Part shown: positions 44,066-56,809 of the stretch, piece after piece
Layout: the number at the start of each line of letters is the position of its first letter
How positions within the stretch are numbered: the stretch's first letter is position 1
From: Crossaster papposus
Lineage: Eukaryota; Echinodermata; Asteroidea; Velatida; Solasteridae
DNA length: 64,000 nt
Assembly (NCBI GenBank): GCA_037893245.1
Contig: JBAIAA010000242.1
Coordinates: 1 to 64,000, forward strand
Reading direction: 5' to 3'
Position numbers and translations under genes: made by a program
Notes under the pieces: generated by a model
What the model saw: only the letters and a program-made list of their open reading frames with translations
What the model was told of the DNA's origin: nothing
The model's database searches: none

Positions 44066-45900
44066 CTATGTGACACACAGTCAGTTAAGTTAATAAGCGA
44101 TCCAAACACTGCAGAGCAGTAACAACTTCCAGAAGGGAGCCTACTCGTATCATAGCTCAAATCCGTACAAAGAAATGATCGGCAATCTATTAAGTTTGAT
44201 CGTATAATATCACCGAATACACATACCACCATGCGGATGGGATCAGCATCCAATCAGGAACGAGCAAGACATAATGAGACGAGTGACGAGGTTGAAGCTG
44301 TTCCTAGTGCTGGGAGAACACCATGGTAACACGGCTGTCGCGTGGATTGTGTGCTTCATATTCGTGGTGTTTATAGAATCCACAGGAGGCCTTGAAAAGG
44401 CCTTCTGAAATATTAAAACCACTTAAGTGACTTTACCCGCATAATTATTATGTCACAGGGGCCCTTTCATTTTACTTATATGAACTGGCTTTGTCTTTCT
44501 AAATGTGGCATTTTGACGATCTACACAGTTTATTCGGTGACTTACATTTGGCTTTGTAAACTTAACTTTTCTAACCTAATCCATTATCAAATTGCTCCTA
44601 ACTGAACTGAAGTCGCAAGCTAGAATGACAACACACATTTACCTCCAATATACAAATACAAACGCAACCCCATACTTTCGCTATTCAGAGACTTCAATTG
44701 TGATATGTCTAAATAGGACATTTTGATACCGAGTTTTTTAAGGATGGTTATGTGGATGGTTATATCCTACTTTTAAATGCTCTTCATTTCGCTTCTAGGA
44801 CATAGTGTCCCTTTCACTGTGGTCTACTTGCTTGGGATAAACAGACAAGTCCCATCAGAAAAGAGCCTTGTGTGTGTATATAATTTTGTCGACTTTGTCG
44901 TTCAGCTTGGGTCTCTATGTATATCTACTCATAATACTTTACCGTCTTCCGTTATATTTTAGCCAACATCGTGAAAGAGGCTCTTTCACTCGCCAAGCTT
45001 CGAATTTTCTTATTCCACTTAGCTCTGGAATTTGTTCTCTTTACTCAACTTCAAGGTTCTACCTATAGTCTTTACCAAATAGTATTCGATATTGTGCATA
45101 ATCTTTTTCGCGCAGTGCGATTGTATGAACGACACGATTACAGACTAAGCTCTCCTACTTATACAGTCGTCTTTGCAAACCTGCGCCAGTGGTTTAACTC
45201 TTTCTCAGTATTTCTCCGCAGGCTTTCTTAGGGAGGCAATCAGCGATCGCAGAACGGTGGTTGTTATACGCGCAACACGTACTGCGCCCCCTTATTATTA
45301 TTGAAATTAACAATCGCAACAGTAATGTTTGCCTGCAACCAGCCTATTGCAAAATGGCAACAGTTCTAGTTGGCACCACGAAGGCACAATTCAGGAGATG
45401 ATGAGCTTCGATTGTTTTGCTGAATTCGAAAGTGTCTCTGGCAAATATCAATAAAAATAGGAAAAATACTTTTCAATATTTGAACTTACGCAGTTACATT
45501 GTTTGAAGGTTGCCTTTATGGAGACACTGATGAGTCTATGTACTTGTTGTGGTAAGACAAGAGTTGTTCAATCACCGTAAGTATATAAACAGCGATGAGC
45601 AATTTAAAAATAATCGTTATACCAATCTCTTTATTTTCAAACGATTATTAAATCCTTTCATAATTTAATTTTACTGTTGATTTGTGCCCGTGGTTAGCAT
45701 AACTCTTTTTTTTTTGCTCCCGACCTGTGTAGTTTGATTCGGATCTGTAGTGCGTATGTCTGTTTATGTGTAAATTTACAGCACGCTCATCCATATGCTG
45801 TCTCTGCCTCGTGTAATTTTACGTGTGGCTGACTATTCTGTTATCTCCTATTATTTGGTTTAGGCTCAATGTGCCTGCCTGTCTGGGGCCTATAATTGTG
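44066..45900. other. Non-coding flank, unit 2
   Basis: Up to about 45,035 it matches unit 1 on both sides of the gypsy insertion (11,078-11,716 and 19,572-19,911). After that nothing was recognised. Confidence 0.5.
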
Positions 45901-46075
45901 GAGTGTCGTGGCCGAGCGGTTAAGAGCTGGGTTTTCTGTTCTGCAGAGCGTGAGTTCGAGTCCTGGTGTCGCCACGTGTGTCCTTAAGCAAGGCAATTAA
46001 ACCACTATTGCTTCGTCCTTCGGATGGGACGTAAAGCCGTAGGTGTGTGTGTGTGTATAATGTATTGAACCTGGA
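45901..46075 (+). mobile_element. tRNA-derived SINE
   Basis: Head with a Ser/Leu-type A box (GTGGCCGAGCGGTTAAGAG, about 45,908) and B box (GAGTTCGAGTCC, about 45,952), about the right distance apart. A body containing CCTTCGGATGGGACGTAAAG follows, a central block I have met in SINEs of many invertebrates, then a GT microsatellite (about 46,042-46,056). Transcription of such elements is by RNA polymerase III. The 3' limit is uncertain. Confidence 0.7.
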
Positions 46076-46440
46076 CACGCGCGTAAGAGAGCCCAGTCAC
46101 ACTTATCGCTAAAGTGATCTGAAATTCGGTACCCTCTGGAGACCTGAACACAATGTGTATAATGGAGACAAAAGGACGCCGGAGGGTAAATTTCTATAGA
46201 TGAATAGGTAGCCACAGGGAATTTCACGAATTAGATTTTTGGAGTGTGCCTCAAATTACTCAAAAACTAGGTTTAGGATGTGTTAGTGTTTGGGTTAGGG
46301 TATGATATAGGGTATATTGGGTGGAAATTTCAACCCAGGAAATTAATTGTGTTTGAAATAGGAGCATTTTGAAAAAGGTGCCCGACTTTTTAAGCAGTTT
46401 GTAGGCCTACACGAGAACAAAGAGATGTCTCCACTAGGAT

Positions 46441-46625
46441 ACAAATTTGAGAGTCAATGAAGGGGCTCGCCCCGGTGTTTCTGGCATTTCGTCCATCCTC
46501 CCTCCTACTGGTTTCTTCAGGCTTACGAGCTTACAGTGCCTTGGGCGCTTTTGAGGAATCCTCGGTTTCATTGCCGAAAGAAATAATAATATAATAAGAG
46601 CTTTATTTGCTTTTTTTTATGAGCT
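46441..46625 (+). repeat. Probable LINE/SINE 3' tail fragment
   Basis: GTGCCTTGGGCGCTTTTGAG followed by GAAAGAAATAATAATATAAT resembles the conserved 3' terminus and A/T-rich tail of a retroposon. No body is seen upstream. Confidence 0.35.
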
Positions 46626-47013
46626 GCTCTGCATTTTCTCAAAACGTTCACTTTCTATATGAGTATAGTATTATGTAGATTGTATTTTTTGTGACCATTG
46701 TTTATTTTGTATTGATTTTACTGTGGAAATAAACCACAGTCAGTACCTTTCAGTCGACTGACCTTGATAAACACAACATTGAAAACAAAAATAATATTGC
46801 ATACATTTGTAAGTGTATGTAATCATATTATAGGGTTTCCTTGCTAATTAAGAAAAAATCATTCAAATTCACCGACTCTCGCGTTCAATTTCGTTTTAGA
46901 AAACAATTCACACTCTTTTACCAAACCAATTTAATAATTTAAGTTTAGTCACTCTTTTTGAACACCGGGTCGAAAATATACGTAATTATCAATTTTGTCT
47001 AAGTTGTTACCCG

Positions 47014-47180
47014 CGAAAGGCAGTATTCAGAGACCGAATTCGTCTTATTTCAATCAATTTCAAACTTCTGCTAAGTGAATTAGTCTTATATGTGCTTGAC
47101 TCTGGCACATATAAGACTAATTTATATAACACAAGTTTTAAATTTAGTAGACGAATTCGATCTCTGAATACTGCCTTTCG
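47014..47180. mobile_element. Foldback MITE, 167 bp
   Basis: Starts CGAAAGGCAGTATTCAGAGA and ends TCTCTGAATACTGCCTTTCG, perfect inverse copies. Inner arms also pair (TTAGTCTTATATGTGC with GCACATATAAGACTAA). It could extrude as one long hairpin. Confidence 0.88.
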
Positions 47181-48835
47181 GCAGGGGGAGGGACATGTTC
47201 CCTACTCCAGGATCGCCGCCCGTGTTAAACGTTAATTCATGACGGCCTCGAAATATGCTTCTTGAACTTCAACATCTCTATCATCGACTGAAAATGTGAT
47301 ATATTATAGTCAATAAACTGTGCAGATCTTGAAAATGCCACAATTAAAAAAAAAACACAATGGAAGCTGCGCCGACGCCATGTTTTGTTGCATGAGCGCG
47401 CGGAGTCTAATCAACTGTCAAAATGGAAGGGCCCTGTGGCATAATGCGAGTAAAGTGGTTTTAATATTTCAGGTCTTTTTTTCAAGCCCTCTTGATGATT
47501 CTATAACACTAAAAATGTCAAACACATATTCCACGTGATGTTATTGTGGGGAGTTGGGTTTCGCGACTGGAACTACGTCTACTATTTTGTACGTGTTGTC
47601 ACGTACTTTCACTGAAGTTCTGGAGTCTTCTAATGCAGGCTAAGAGTAGGGGGGACAATGAATTTTTGAATATTGCTTTGAGGAAGTTATTTGGGACTAA
47701 TTTTTGAAGGGCTTGGTAAGTAGATTACAAATCTCTTTCAACTTTTAAATTCGGTCAAAGCGTTGCCAAGTTATGGTCCAATGAACTTTTCAGAATGCGC
47801 TTTTTCCTAGACAACAAACGTAAACAAAGCAACATTAATTAAAAAGTGTTTTTTAACCATCTCATTTATTCTATTTACATCTTTCAAGCATTCAAATCAT
47901 CTTTTCTAGTATGTATGTTGCTCATATTTTTCATATAAGTCTTTCTTTTTCAGATGATACATTTCAATGTGAAGATACGGTACACTAAACTACTCGTTGT
48001 CTAGTGGGTCCGCACGGTGTGTATGACGCCCCTACTAAGAGCTTTCTGTAATGATCCCTCTATGCTTCCCTACTTACGGTATGGGGACACCTCGTAGATA
48101 AAACAGACACTGACAAATAATGTGGATTTATTAGATGGGATAATTCATTCTTTTAATTCGTATGATTTACCGTCAACATTATTTAGAACATTAATAAATA
48201 AGGGTTCACTTTGTAGTAATCCAGAAGGGGTATAACAACGGGACAGCCCATGCGGTAGGATAGACGCGCTGGTCCGCCGGCAGCGATTTATTTTCTTCCT
48301 AAACAGGATTGCCATTACGAGACAATGCTTGTTCTTGATTGGTCAAAAACTTATACGTCATCAACTTGGTAATTCAACATGTCTGCGCCCAATGATGTTA
48401 TGTCGATTTGATCAACTTGATCAAGAAATACGTACAGAAATACCTATTCAAAACTATCCTGACCTTTTTGTAAGTAGCAGATATATTACACTTGTTACGG
48501 TTATGCGTTCATATATTCAAGATGTTCCAGTACGCACAATGGGCCACTTAGATCGCTGTTTTCTTTGCGTCTACCCATCCATGTCAGTTGGTCATCACAG
48601 GCTTTTGTGTTGGTGGCGTGTATTGTGTGCATTGGGTATAGGATTCGCTTCAGGCGTGTCAGGAGGCTGAGAGCATCTTTTATCAGTTTATCCTGTTGTG
48701 GTGTGAGCTATCGATCGCTTTGTGATCGCTATCGATCGCTTCGATTTTTGTAAATCAATTTATGTTACCAAAACAGATTTTGATTTGTCAGGTACGTCTG
48801 ACACAAATCTATGTCTATAAGTTCCATGAAATCTA
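47181..48835. other. No gene recognised
   Basis: AT-rich sequence with only short random frames. The part 48,755-48,830 is related inversely to about 20,020-20,140 in unit 1. ATCGATCGCT words repeat at 48,708-48,742. Confidence 0.45.
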
Positions 48836-48871
48836 ATCTGTCCATTCTCACCCATCTTTTCTAACCCACAG

Positions 48872-49134
48872 GGCCAGGCAAGGACCCCGTTGTTTCCGTT
48901 GGTTGTTAGATTCGACCACATCCACAATCATCTGATTGAAGCTGCTGACACCCTGAAGTTCCGAGATGTCACAGAAGATTGTAACGCGAAATTCAGAGGT
49001 CTATTAGAAAAAGGTCATTAGCCAGCTACAGCCTTGAACACACACAAACTTGACTTGCAAATGGAGTTCGGTGCTGATTACGTTTATGAAGGTGGTGACC
49101 GAGCCAATTGCCCTGACTTGCAATTCTGCCACAG
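48872..49134 (+). pseudogene. MULE/SWIM-transposase-like gene, second exon, copy 2
   Basis: 263 bases with the same acceptor and donor as 23,748-24,009. It reads FPLVVRFDHIHNHLIEAADT and LKFRDVTEDCNAKFRGLLEK, GH, TAG, then LQMEFGADYVYEGGDRANC and PDLQFCHR. The TAG is at the identical place as in unit 1, so it predates the duplication, whereas the C-terminal frame is still open here. Confidence 0.55.
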
Positions 49135-51290
49135 GTGAGAACAACATTTTTGGTTATGAGTACTATGGTTACAGAATGCTATGCTCAGATTTATAGAAAT
49201 TTGATACATGTACCTGAAATATTTTAAATACCGTATTTCAATTGATAATGATGAATCCAATGCCGCCGTCTTGTTTACATGATCTTGACTAGAATTGACT
49301 TCATTCTCCAACTCAAAGATCCAAAGAAGATATAATATTGATTGTTTTGTGCCTTTTAACACAGTATCAATATGCCTGACGCCGCCCATCACATTTTCAC
49401 AACGTTTCCTGCGACATGACGTTAAATTATTAATGTTAACGCCCTGTTGGCGAGCGTTTTGACGTCGCGTGACTCTTGGTTTGATGCGAGACGGTATGAT
49501 TTTTTTACCTTCGGGTGCTGCCCTCTTTTGGATTAAACTACTCTTGTGACGTCACTCTATTCAGAAAAGTGTCGATTATTTTAAAGAATGTACACTTAAC
49601 TGTACATTCTTTTAAGAATTAACAGAAAAAGAACGACTCAATGGACACAGAAATTGCTATTGTTATATTTATTACAACTTTAGTAAGAGCTATGTTGACA
49701 GTTTGTTTTGGAGGTCTCTTTGCTGTGTCGGCGCACTTTTGCGGTTTCGGCCTGGCTGACTGCTCTCCTATGGTGCTCACTGGTTCTGGCCACCGAAGCC
49801 ATTGTCATGCTCGACCGTATGGAGTGGTTCGTCCAAAAGCCTTGTTGCGCAGATTTGCCACAACCTGGGATATCAACAATAACAAAAATCAAATAAAATG
49901 GATGCGCCAACCCGCATTGTAACAAATTGCATCAAGGTTGGTCTAAAACATTCGAAAATGAAAATGGCCCAAGAACTTTGAGAAAAGAAAATGGGGAGGA
50001 TAAACCATTTTATTAGCAAGGCCGAAGCGATGGTTCGCAATTTAAAATATGTACATGTAGTAGGAATTGATTTCTTGTAAATGGGAATAATTTTCGACGG
50101 AGATAGGCCATAGTTATGTCATACGTTCAAAGGTCCTATAAAAAGTACTACTAAAGCACAACTTTAAAAGGGCCGATATACATGTACGTACAACACGTAC
50201 ATGTACTTTACATTCGCTAACTCGCCCATGCTGTCCTGTTGTATACCCGTGTAGCAAAAACGGCAGAAAAACCAACAGAAATTTGTTTTGTTCCGAGTCT
50301 GGTTTGACATATGATAATGAAAACGTTCAGGGTTTAACAAAAGGCTGGTATACTTTTGACACGGAATAATGACTACTGACGCTAAGTTACACCATAAAAT
50401 GGGGCTAAAAATAATAAGCAAAAATGAGCTGCTGATGAGAGCTAAGCCAAATGTTGGGAATAAAAAGTTCTTGTTTTCATTTCTTGCTTATTTTCCATCA
50501 TTACCTGATCTGTTACAAGGAGTCCAAATCGGCCACGAGTGTAGGAAGTTTCTTCACCTCTGAATCGGCCGCTTTAGTATAAATCCTCATTGGAGTATAA
50601 ATCCTCATTAAATATGTCCCAAAATACTGGTTTAAATCACCATCAAAATAAATTGGCGAGTCAGTTCTTGAGGTGACACAACATATCTTCCAACGTATTC
50701 CTACTCAAAAATATGTACGGATCATCACTGGAAGACATTTTAGCGGAGTTAGCATAGACACACCCGACGCACAACAATGTATGGCATCAAATGACTTCGA
50801 TGTCGAATGTACTGGGCATTTTAAACACCCTCGTTTTACCCAACCTTTATTCAATTGTTTGGTTACGCAACACGGAGACCAGACAAGACAAAGCTTTCAC
50901 ATACCTTAGTAGCTTCTACCACTGAACAATGGACTTAATTCATCTCATACTCTAAAGCATTAGTAAGAATTGACACTTGTTGTTCCTTTTAAATATTGAC
51001 AATGGGTGTAAAAGGGACGTAGTTTAAGTCGGAGAAACGACTCAAAAGGTGGACATTCTTTGATTCAAATTGGGCTCGGACGCTGCGCGTCCTCGCCCAT
51101 TCGAATCAAAGAATGTCCACTTTTTCGTCATTTCTCCTTAACGTAATATAGTCGTGAATGACCAACTTTTGGTCCCTGTGTTTATCAGTACAGCATTGAA
51201 TCTGGTCTGTTTAAAAACACACTCAACATTAACTACAATCTTCATCCAAGCCAATCCAAGGTAACTTGTGCAATTTCATGCAAAAGGGGT
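49135..51290. other. Presumed intron / flank, unit 2
   Basis: The first ~380 bases and the last ~150 match unit 1 (24,010-24,400 and 24,410-24,560); between them about 1.6 kb (49,560-51,140) are unique. These contain an inverted repeat near 51,050-51,125 (TTCTTTGATTCAAATTGGGC with GCCCATTCGAATCAAAGAAT). The 93-codon frame at 49,641 is not recognised. Confidence 0.5.
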
Positions 51291-51317
51291 ACTAGGTATC
51301 TAGCATGAAACGCTACC

Positions 51318-53174
51318 TAATACCCCAGTCACAATTAAAGCGGAGCCCGGGCGGCGTGTGCGATTTCTAGGCATCGGCCGGCGTGTAGAGGTCGGCGAAA
51401 GATCGTGCGATATGGCGGTCACAGTCACAATTAAAAGTGCCCCGTACGCTGCCATGACGGGGCCCGGGGGGGTCGCCGACCGGCGATCGGCCGACTTTCT
51501 TGGAAATGGGGTCGAATTATTGGCCCGTTTATCGGCCGGTGTCCGGCAGGCACTTGTCCGGTGCCCTGCTTATGTCATTGCGATACCCCTGCGGTATCCG
51601 GCAGGGTGCCAACCAATTCGTACAGGTCGTACGGCGGCTGGACGGGCATCTGTAGTGTGCCTCTCGAGTGGCCAGCGATCAACGGCCGGCGGCAGAAGCT
51701 TTCCTCTGACCTTCTTAATGGCCCTGTCACACTAGAACGTTTTAGGCCAACGCGTGAGTAGCGCGTTAAAAATAGTTGATATGCTGGCAAACGCTGAACT
51801 TCCACAGAAAGCAGAGACAAAAATACGTTTTTCAACATACCTAAAAAAATTGAGCGTTTGCCAGCGTGTGACTGCACACGCTAGCGGCGCGCAAGAAGGC
51901 CGTTACTTACGCGTCGAACGCGCTAGACGATCGTTACCAACCCACTACTCTCACGCTGGCGACCCGCTGTAGTATTTTTTATATAAATCAGTGATGCGTT
52001 AATTACACGCTGAGCGCGTTCCTCACACGCTACTTACGCGCCGGCATACGCTATGAACCCGTTATCAACCTGTATGAACACGCTGAAATCACGGTTCCAC
52101 TTGACTTTTTCTGTGAAAGTTCAGCAATTGCCAGCGTATCAACTATTGTTAACGCGCTACTCATGCATTGGCCTAAAACGTCCCGGTGTGGCAGGGCCAT
52201 AACCAGCGTGTTGCAAGCGTACGCCGGCGTACGCCGGCGTGTGAGTAGCGGGTTGATAACGATCGCCTAGCGTGTTCGACGCGTGAGTAACGAATCTAAA
52301 ACGCGCCGCCAGCGTGTGCAGTCACACGCTGGCAAACGCTGAAAATTGTAGCTATTTTGAAAAAAAATTTCTTCAGCGTATGACAGCGTGTCCCAGCGTG
52401 TGAGTAACGCGCTCATCGTGTTGCTAACGCTGGCCTAGCGTTGGTTAGCGTTTGCCAGCGTGTTGCCAAAATTACAACACGCTACTCACGCGTTGGCCTA
52501 AAATGTTCTGGTGTGACAGGGCCATTAAATAAGAAAATGCCGTTGATACCTCCACAACGCTTGCGGGCACCTGCACAGCGCGTGTAGGTCGCCCGGTTGA
52601 GGGAGAGGTTGGCGTTTGCACGCTATACCGCTACAACCTGGTTCTTGTTGCATTGGTGGCTGAAGAAGAGATGTAGTACTTGCACTATGAAACTTGTGTG
52701 ATAAACTGTGTGTAGATGTAGATGAGCCGCTTGTTTTACCCTGCGAGCCCCGGCCGATGCATGACCGATTTCAGGCTGGGCGCCGGCAGGGCGCCGTCTG
52801 GCCCCTGGCCGATTTCCGGCCAGGCACCGCCAAGTCGGCCGGACTCCTGGAGGGACCCGGCCGGCGTGTGGGCGGCGCCTGGCCGATATATTGATTGTCT
52901 GGGTTGTCCAAAATTTGTCTCGGCGCCCGCCTGACGTGTGCGATGCCCTGCCGGACATCGGCTAGGCATCGACCGATTTATTAGCGATCAGTTTGCGATG
53001 CGAAACGCCGCACCAGGTTTTAAGTCCGAGTTAAAAGTAACTCGATGCCCGCCCGATGCCAAAAAATGACCCGGCAGCCGCAAGGAGTCCCGTGGGGCCC
53101 CGGCCGAAAATGCTTAGAAATCCGCCGCAAACTAATCGCAAACCCATCGCAAGCCAATTGTGACTGGGGTATTA
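51318..53174. mobile_element. Inverted-repeat element nested in the Harbinger left end
   Basis: Perfect 19-bp ends TAATACCCCAGTCACAATT and AATTGTGACTGGGGTATTA. The interior is strikingly GC-rich (GGCCGGCG, CGGCCGA words on both flanks in inverse orientation) compared with the AT-rich surroundings. It has no convincing ORF, so non-autonomous. It interrupts the Harbinger terminal repeat after CATGAAACGC; the right Harbinger end, which reads straight through in inverse orientation, is the empty site. Superfamily not determined. Confidence 0.82.
51718..52525. mobile_element. Foldback element of repeated ACGCGCTA words, nested again
   Basis: Ends ATGGCCCTGTCACAC and GTGTGACAGGGCCAT flanked by TA on both sides. 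The ends extend for ~50 bp with near identity (TTTTAGGCCAACGCGTGAGTAGCGC). A third copy of the end lies inside at 52,153-52,200, so it may be two elements fused or one inserted in another. The interior is made of variants of GCGTGTGAGTAGCG and AACGCTGGC in both orientations. No coding capacity. Confidence 0.8.
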
Positions 53175-53442
53175 GCGAACGTTTGACTTATAATATGACG
53201 TATAACGTAAGTTGCACTGACGTTGCCGAGTAGTGACCGGCCATAAACTCCCTTTCAATGGCTATCGGATTAAGACGTTGGGTGATTGGGAATCTGCCCG
53301 GCGCACATTGCATGCATTGTCCGCTTTACACTGGCGATTGGTAATACATTGTTTGGTATTGATCTACTAAAGGGCTGGCCCCGGAATGCGGGCTTTTTAA
53401 AAGCATGTGGTTTACCTACGCGGTAGGAGGAAATCAGAGAAA

Positions 53443-54291
53443 ATGGCTGAGAGAGTAAATCGTAGGCGTCGTGCCATGACCGAAGAGGAACAAGCTATAA
53501 TTAGAGATGCGTACAATGTACATCGAAACAATTATGTGAGAATGTTGGCGTACGTCAGGCGCCATATCCCAGCTAATTTGCGAGAGGTATACGAAGGGCG
53601 GAGAGATGTAACCCTTCGAAGAAGGATACGGGATTACGTTTAAAGAGAATTAGAAGAGTAAGTTATAAACAAAATTAATCAATATGCAAATTATTTATTT
53701 TTATAATTTTGTTCCTCACATCCACTGCTCACTGTGCACAATGTGGTTATGGCATGATATTATAATAGCGAGTAATGTACTGTTTCTTTTTGTCTCCTTG
53801 CATTGATGTTCATGCAATTATTTGTTTTACAACCCATGTGAACTTAACTAATCTTAAGTGATTTCTAAGCCCATCATCAAATTCATATGTAAGCCACTGT
53901 AACTGAATACGACATTCTTTTCCATTCTTTTTCATTCTTTTTCAGTGCGGTGCAACAACGAGAGCGCGAGATGCGGCATGCTGGGCCTGTTGCTCCATGG
54001 AGGGCCGAACGAGGAGAAATAGACCAGGTGCCTAATTTGAACGCCGTCGCTGATGTACCACCACCCCCGCCAATTTTAGCCCCTGGCAATGACAATGAAG
54101 ACGACGCTAATGATGCACAACATGATCCAGATCAACCACCACCAGAGCCAGATGCACCAGCACGGCGGAGAGAGCCACTGTGGGCACTAGCAAGAAGAAA
54201 CCAGGAGCGTTTCTCAGACATGCTAGATGCCCATCAAGTGCGAATGGAGAGGGTGGATAGGTTTTTGGATGCTATTGAACAGAACGTGTAG
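53443..54291 (+). pseudogene. Harbinger Myb/SANT-like DNA-binding protein, one stop
   Basis: Exon 1 at 53443-53657 and exon 2 at 53946-54291, joined by GA/GTAAGT and TTTTTCAG/T with matching phase. Exon 1 has a basic, tryptophan-poor helical segment (RRRRAMTEEEQAIIRDAYNV, RDVTLRRRIRDYV) and is broken by TAA at 53641-53643. The frame continues through RELEE into exon 2, which has a proline/aspartate-rich linker and a C-terminal helix (RNQERFSDMLDAHQVRMERV). In Harbinger elements this protein carries the nuclease into the nucleus and to the ends. Identified mainly by position beside the nuclease. Confidence 0.65.
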
Positions 54292-55326
54292 ATTTCTTTT
54301 TGCATTTTTTGCTTTGTATTTTTAATATTTTCTGATTTTTGAACATAAAAATTGATAAAATGCAGTCGATTTATGCAGATATTATTTGTTTTTACGAGCG
54401 CTAAGTATTAATTATGACAGAAAGAAACCGAACCATAACTATGTTTGATTACTTGCCATGGAAGTGGATGTGAACTACTTTTAATTACGTGTTTATTTAA
54501 TTTAATTTATTTCTATTTTAAATATTTTATATTTCAATGGCACAGCTATTGGTTCCTATTATATTGTACATGTATATGCAAGAAATTTATATTTTTTTAA
54601 CCATTCACAAAATTGTGAGTTTTTTTAGGAAAAATTTAATGACAAAAACAACTCACACTCACAAATTTTCTGTGTGTTTTATATTAAATTCCGTTTTATT
54701 TTCTCACAACAGCAGAACAACGTGTTTATTTTCAGTTTCATACTTGCTTGACACTTTCAACTATGGACCTTCTTGATGTCCTTTACCATCTGGGGAAAAA
54801 ACACAATTGACACATTGCTTGTTATGAAAATACAAATTTGTATGTTTCATGCAGAGGAAAACAGGTGTCACAAACGTAACATTCTCCCATTTTGTTTTTG
54901 TGTGCTAATTTTGGAAGTTCAAACAAATTGTTTTGTAATTATTTCTTGTAAAATCCACAATTATATAAAAATAGAAGAGAAGAAAGATATTTCAAAATAA
55001 AGTGATAAATACATAAACAAATGTATATTTGGTTGTAATATTTACTTGTTCAGTAGTGTGTGAAATAATTGTAAGAGTTTTTGGTCCTTTGAAATTTCTT
55101 GTTAGGAAACTATTGCTTTAATATAAGCAACCACTTCGACCACATTGCTTAACAACTCAAGCAAGAAGCACATTGTCTTCAAAGGCCAACTTAAAAAAAA
55201 TCATCACCTTCAAGTTTTGTTTTAGAGTTAACCAACTTTTAATCACTTTTATTTTTACATAGCTAACCAATGAATGCTAGTTGAAGTTAAATTCTGGATT
55301 TTGATTAAAATTTGTACTCACGGAGG
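54292..55326. other. Non-coding interior of the Harbinger element
   Basis: AT-rich region between the convergent 3' ends of the two genes. It contains several AATAAA-like words in both directions but no further exon. Confidence 0.55.
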
Positions 55327-56809
55327 TTAACGGAGTTGTCCAAAGAATTTGACGTGGCGCTGGGCGAGGCAAACACAGATATCGGCAATTTGCGAAAACA
55401 AATTCGGGTTATTTCGGTATCTCCCCTGCATTATGCGGTATGTCTTCAGATATCGGATGGTGTGTTCAATCGCCACTCGAGCAGACGCATGTTCTTTGTT
55501 GAACATTTTCTTTCTGAAGTTCTCTCTACCACGAAGTTGATTTGCCTTCCAGGGTGTTAGGAGCGGCTCCTCGTTTGGATAAATCTTGTCAGCCAGCAAG
55601 TAAGTTCCCTCCGGAAGATGAAGCTGACGTTGGTGACCTATCTCGGGGAGGAGGCGATACTGTGCAGCGTCGTTTGTGTGTCCAAGGAAACCGGACTAAA
55701 AGGAAAAAGAATACTTCATTTGTTATAAGAGTTAACTAATTTACGTTTTTGATTGTCACGCACCTTTGATGATAGTTGTTTAATTATTAAGTTCGCTTTG
55801 AATGAGGTAATGTTGCAGGTATATAGGTATATACTAAATTTATGTATTATTATACATGATTTTCTCCTGGAAGTGGTGTCTTAATTCAGTTTCTCGTGGG
55901 TTTTCTTTCCAAAGATCCTTAGTTTAAAGACGGTTTGTTAATCCTAGTTTGGTTTGTGTGAGTTCCCCAAGTAACATTCTACCAGGTTACATTGACATTC
56001 AATATCCGAATACAAAAAGTAATTAACTATATAGTAAGGTTGTGAACCAATGATGTTCATTTATTTTGAGCGGGATAACGGCGAGAAATCTTACTTACGT
56101 GCAGGTATCTTATATTTCCCTTTGAATCAGCTATTACTTGTGATTGAAGGCAGTGTCGATGACGATGGCCACTGTAGTACAGGTGTTGGTCATCTTCTGG
56201 TATCAAAATTTCGTGAGACGTCCCATCTATGGTACCAACTGCATTCGGAAATGTGTCCCACACGTTCCGCATTGAGTTCCAATCAGCTTCGTTTGGCCAT
56301 TGTATTTCCCCCGTCAAATAGTCCCAAAGCACACCAGTCACCATCTTCGTTATCCTTTGGGCGGTCGATTCACTCACATCAAAGAGAACTGATAATGAAT
56401 TGAAGTCATGGTACTTCCTTAACCATATCAGTGTGAGTAGCAGCCGATTGTTCGCATCGAGGAGTCTTGTTCTCATCCGCCCTTCAACATTCTCCTTTTC
56501 CTCCTCTTGCAATGCTGGTCGGACAAACGCCAAAAGGTTTCGAAATGACTCCAGCGTTTCCCCAGTCTCCATCCAAAAGGACTTAGGTTGACGAATCAGA
56601 GTAGTGTAGACATCCCGTCCGTTGAAGTTGTTGGAAGGCCCCGTAAAAACGAGTTCATAGAACGTAGGAGGGGGCACATTCGGCATTGGTAAACCAGCGT
56701 CTAGTGTCGATAGGATGTCCACAATTCCTGTCTCAGAAACCGAGCTAAGTGGTGGAGGAAGACTACTCGCACAAGCAGCCAATGCTCCAACGACCATTCG
56801 CCTATCCAT
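55327..56809 (-). CDS. Harbinger DDE nuclease (transposase), apparently intact
   Basis: Exon 1 56809-56099 (237 codons) and exon 2 55695-55327 (123 codons with stop), joined by CAC/GTAAGT and TTTTCCTTTTAG/TCCGG in phase 0, give 359 residues, close to the roughly 350 usual for the HARBI1 family. A helix-turn-helix-like region lies at residues 136-157 (FNSLSVLFDVSESTAQRITK). The DDE triad is present: D195 in TIDGTSHE, D273 in LLADKIYP and E314 in ARVAIEHTIRYLKTYR. The start was taken at the ATG at 56,809. There is no stop or frameshift. The partner Myb-like gene carries one stop, so transposition would need that protein from elsewhere. Confidence 0.88.

Noticed and set aside
45901-45975. Functional tRNA-Ser/Leu gene
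   Set aside because: A and B boxes are good, but no clean acceptor stem pairs and a typical SINE body follows.
49641-49922. 93-codon frame with a hydrophobic N-terminus
   Set aside because: Could mimic a signal peptide but lies in unit-2-only sequence, has an overlapping antisense frame of similar length and no domain.
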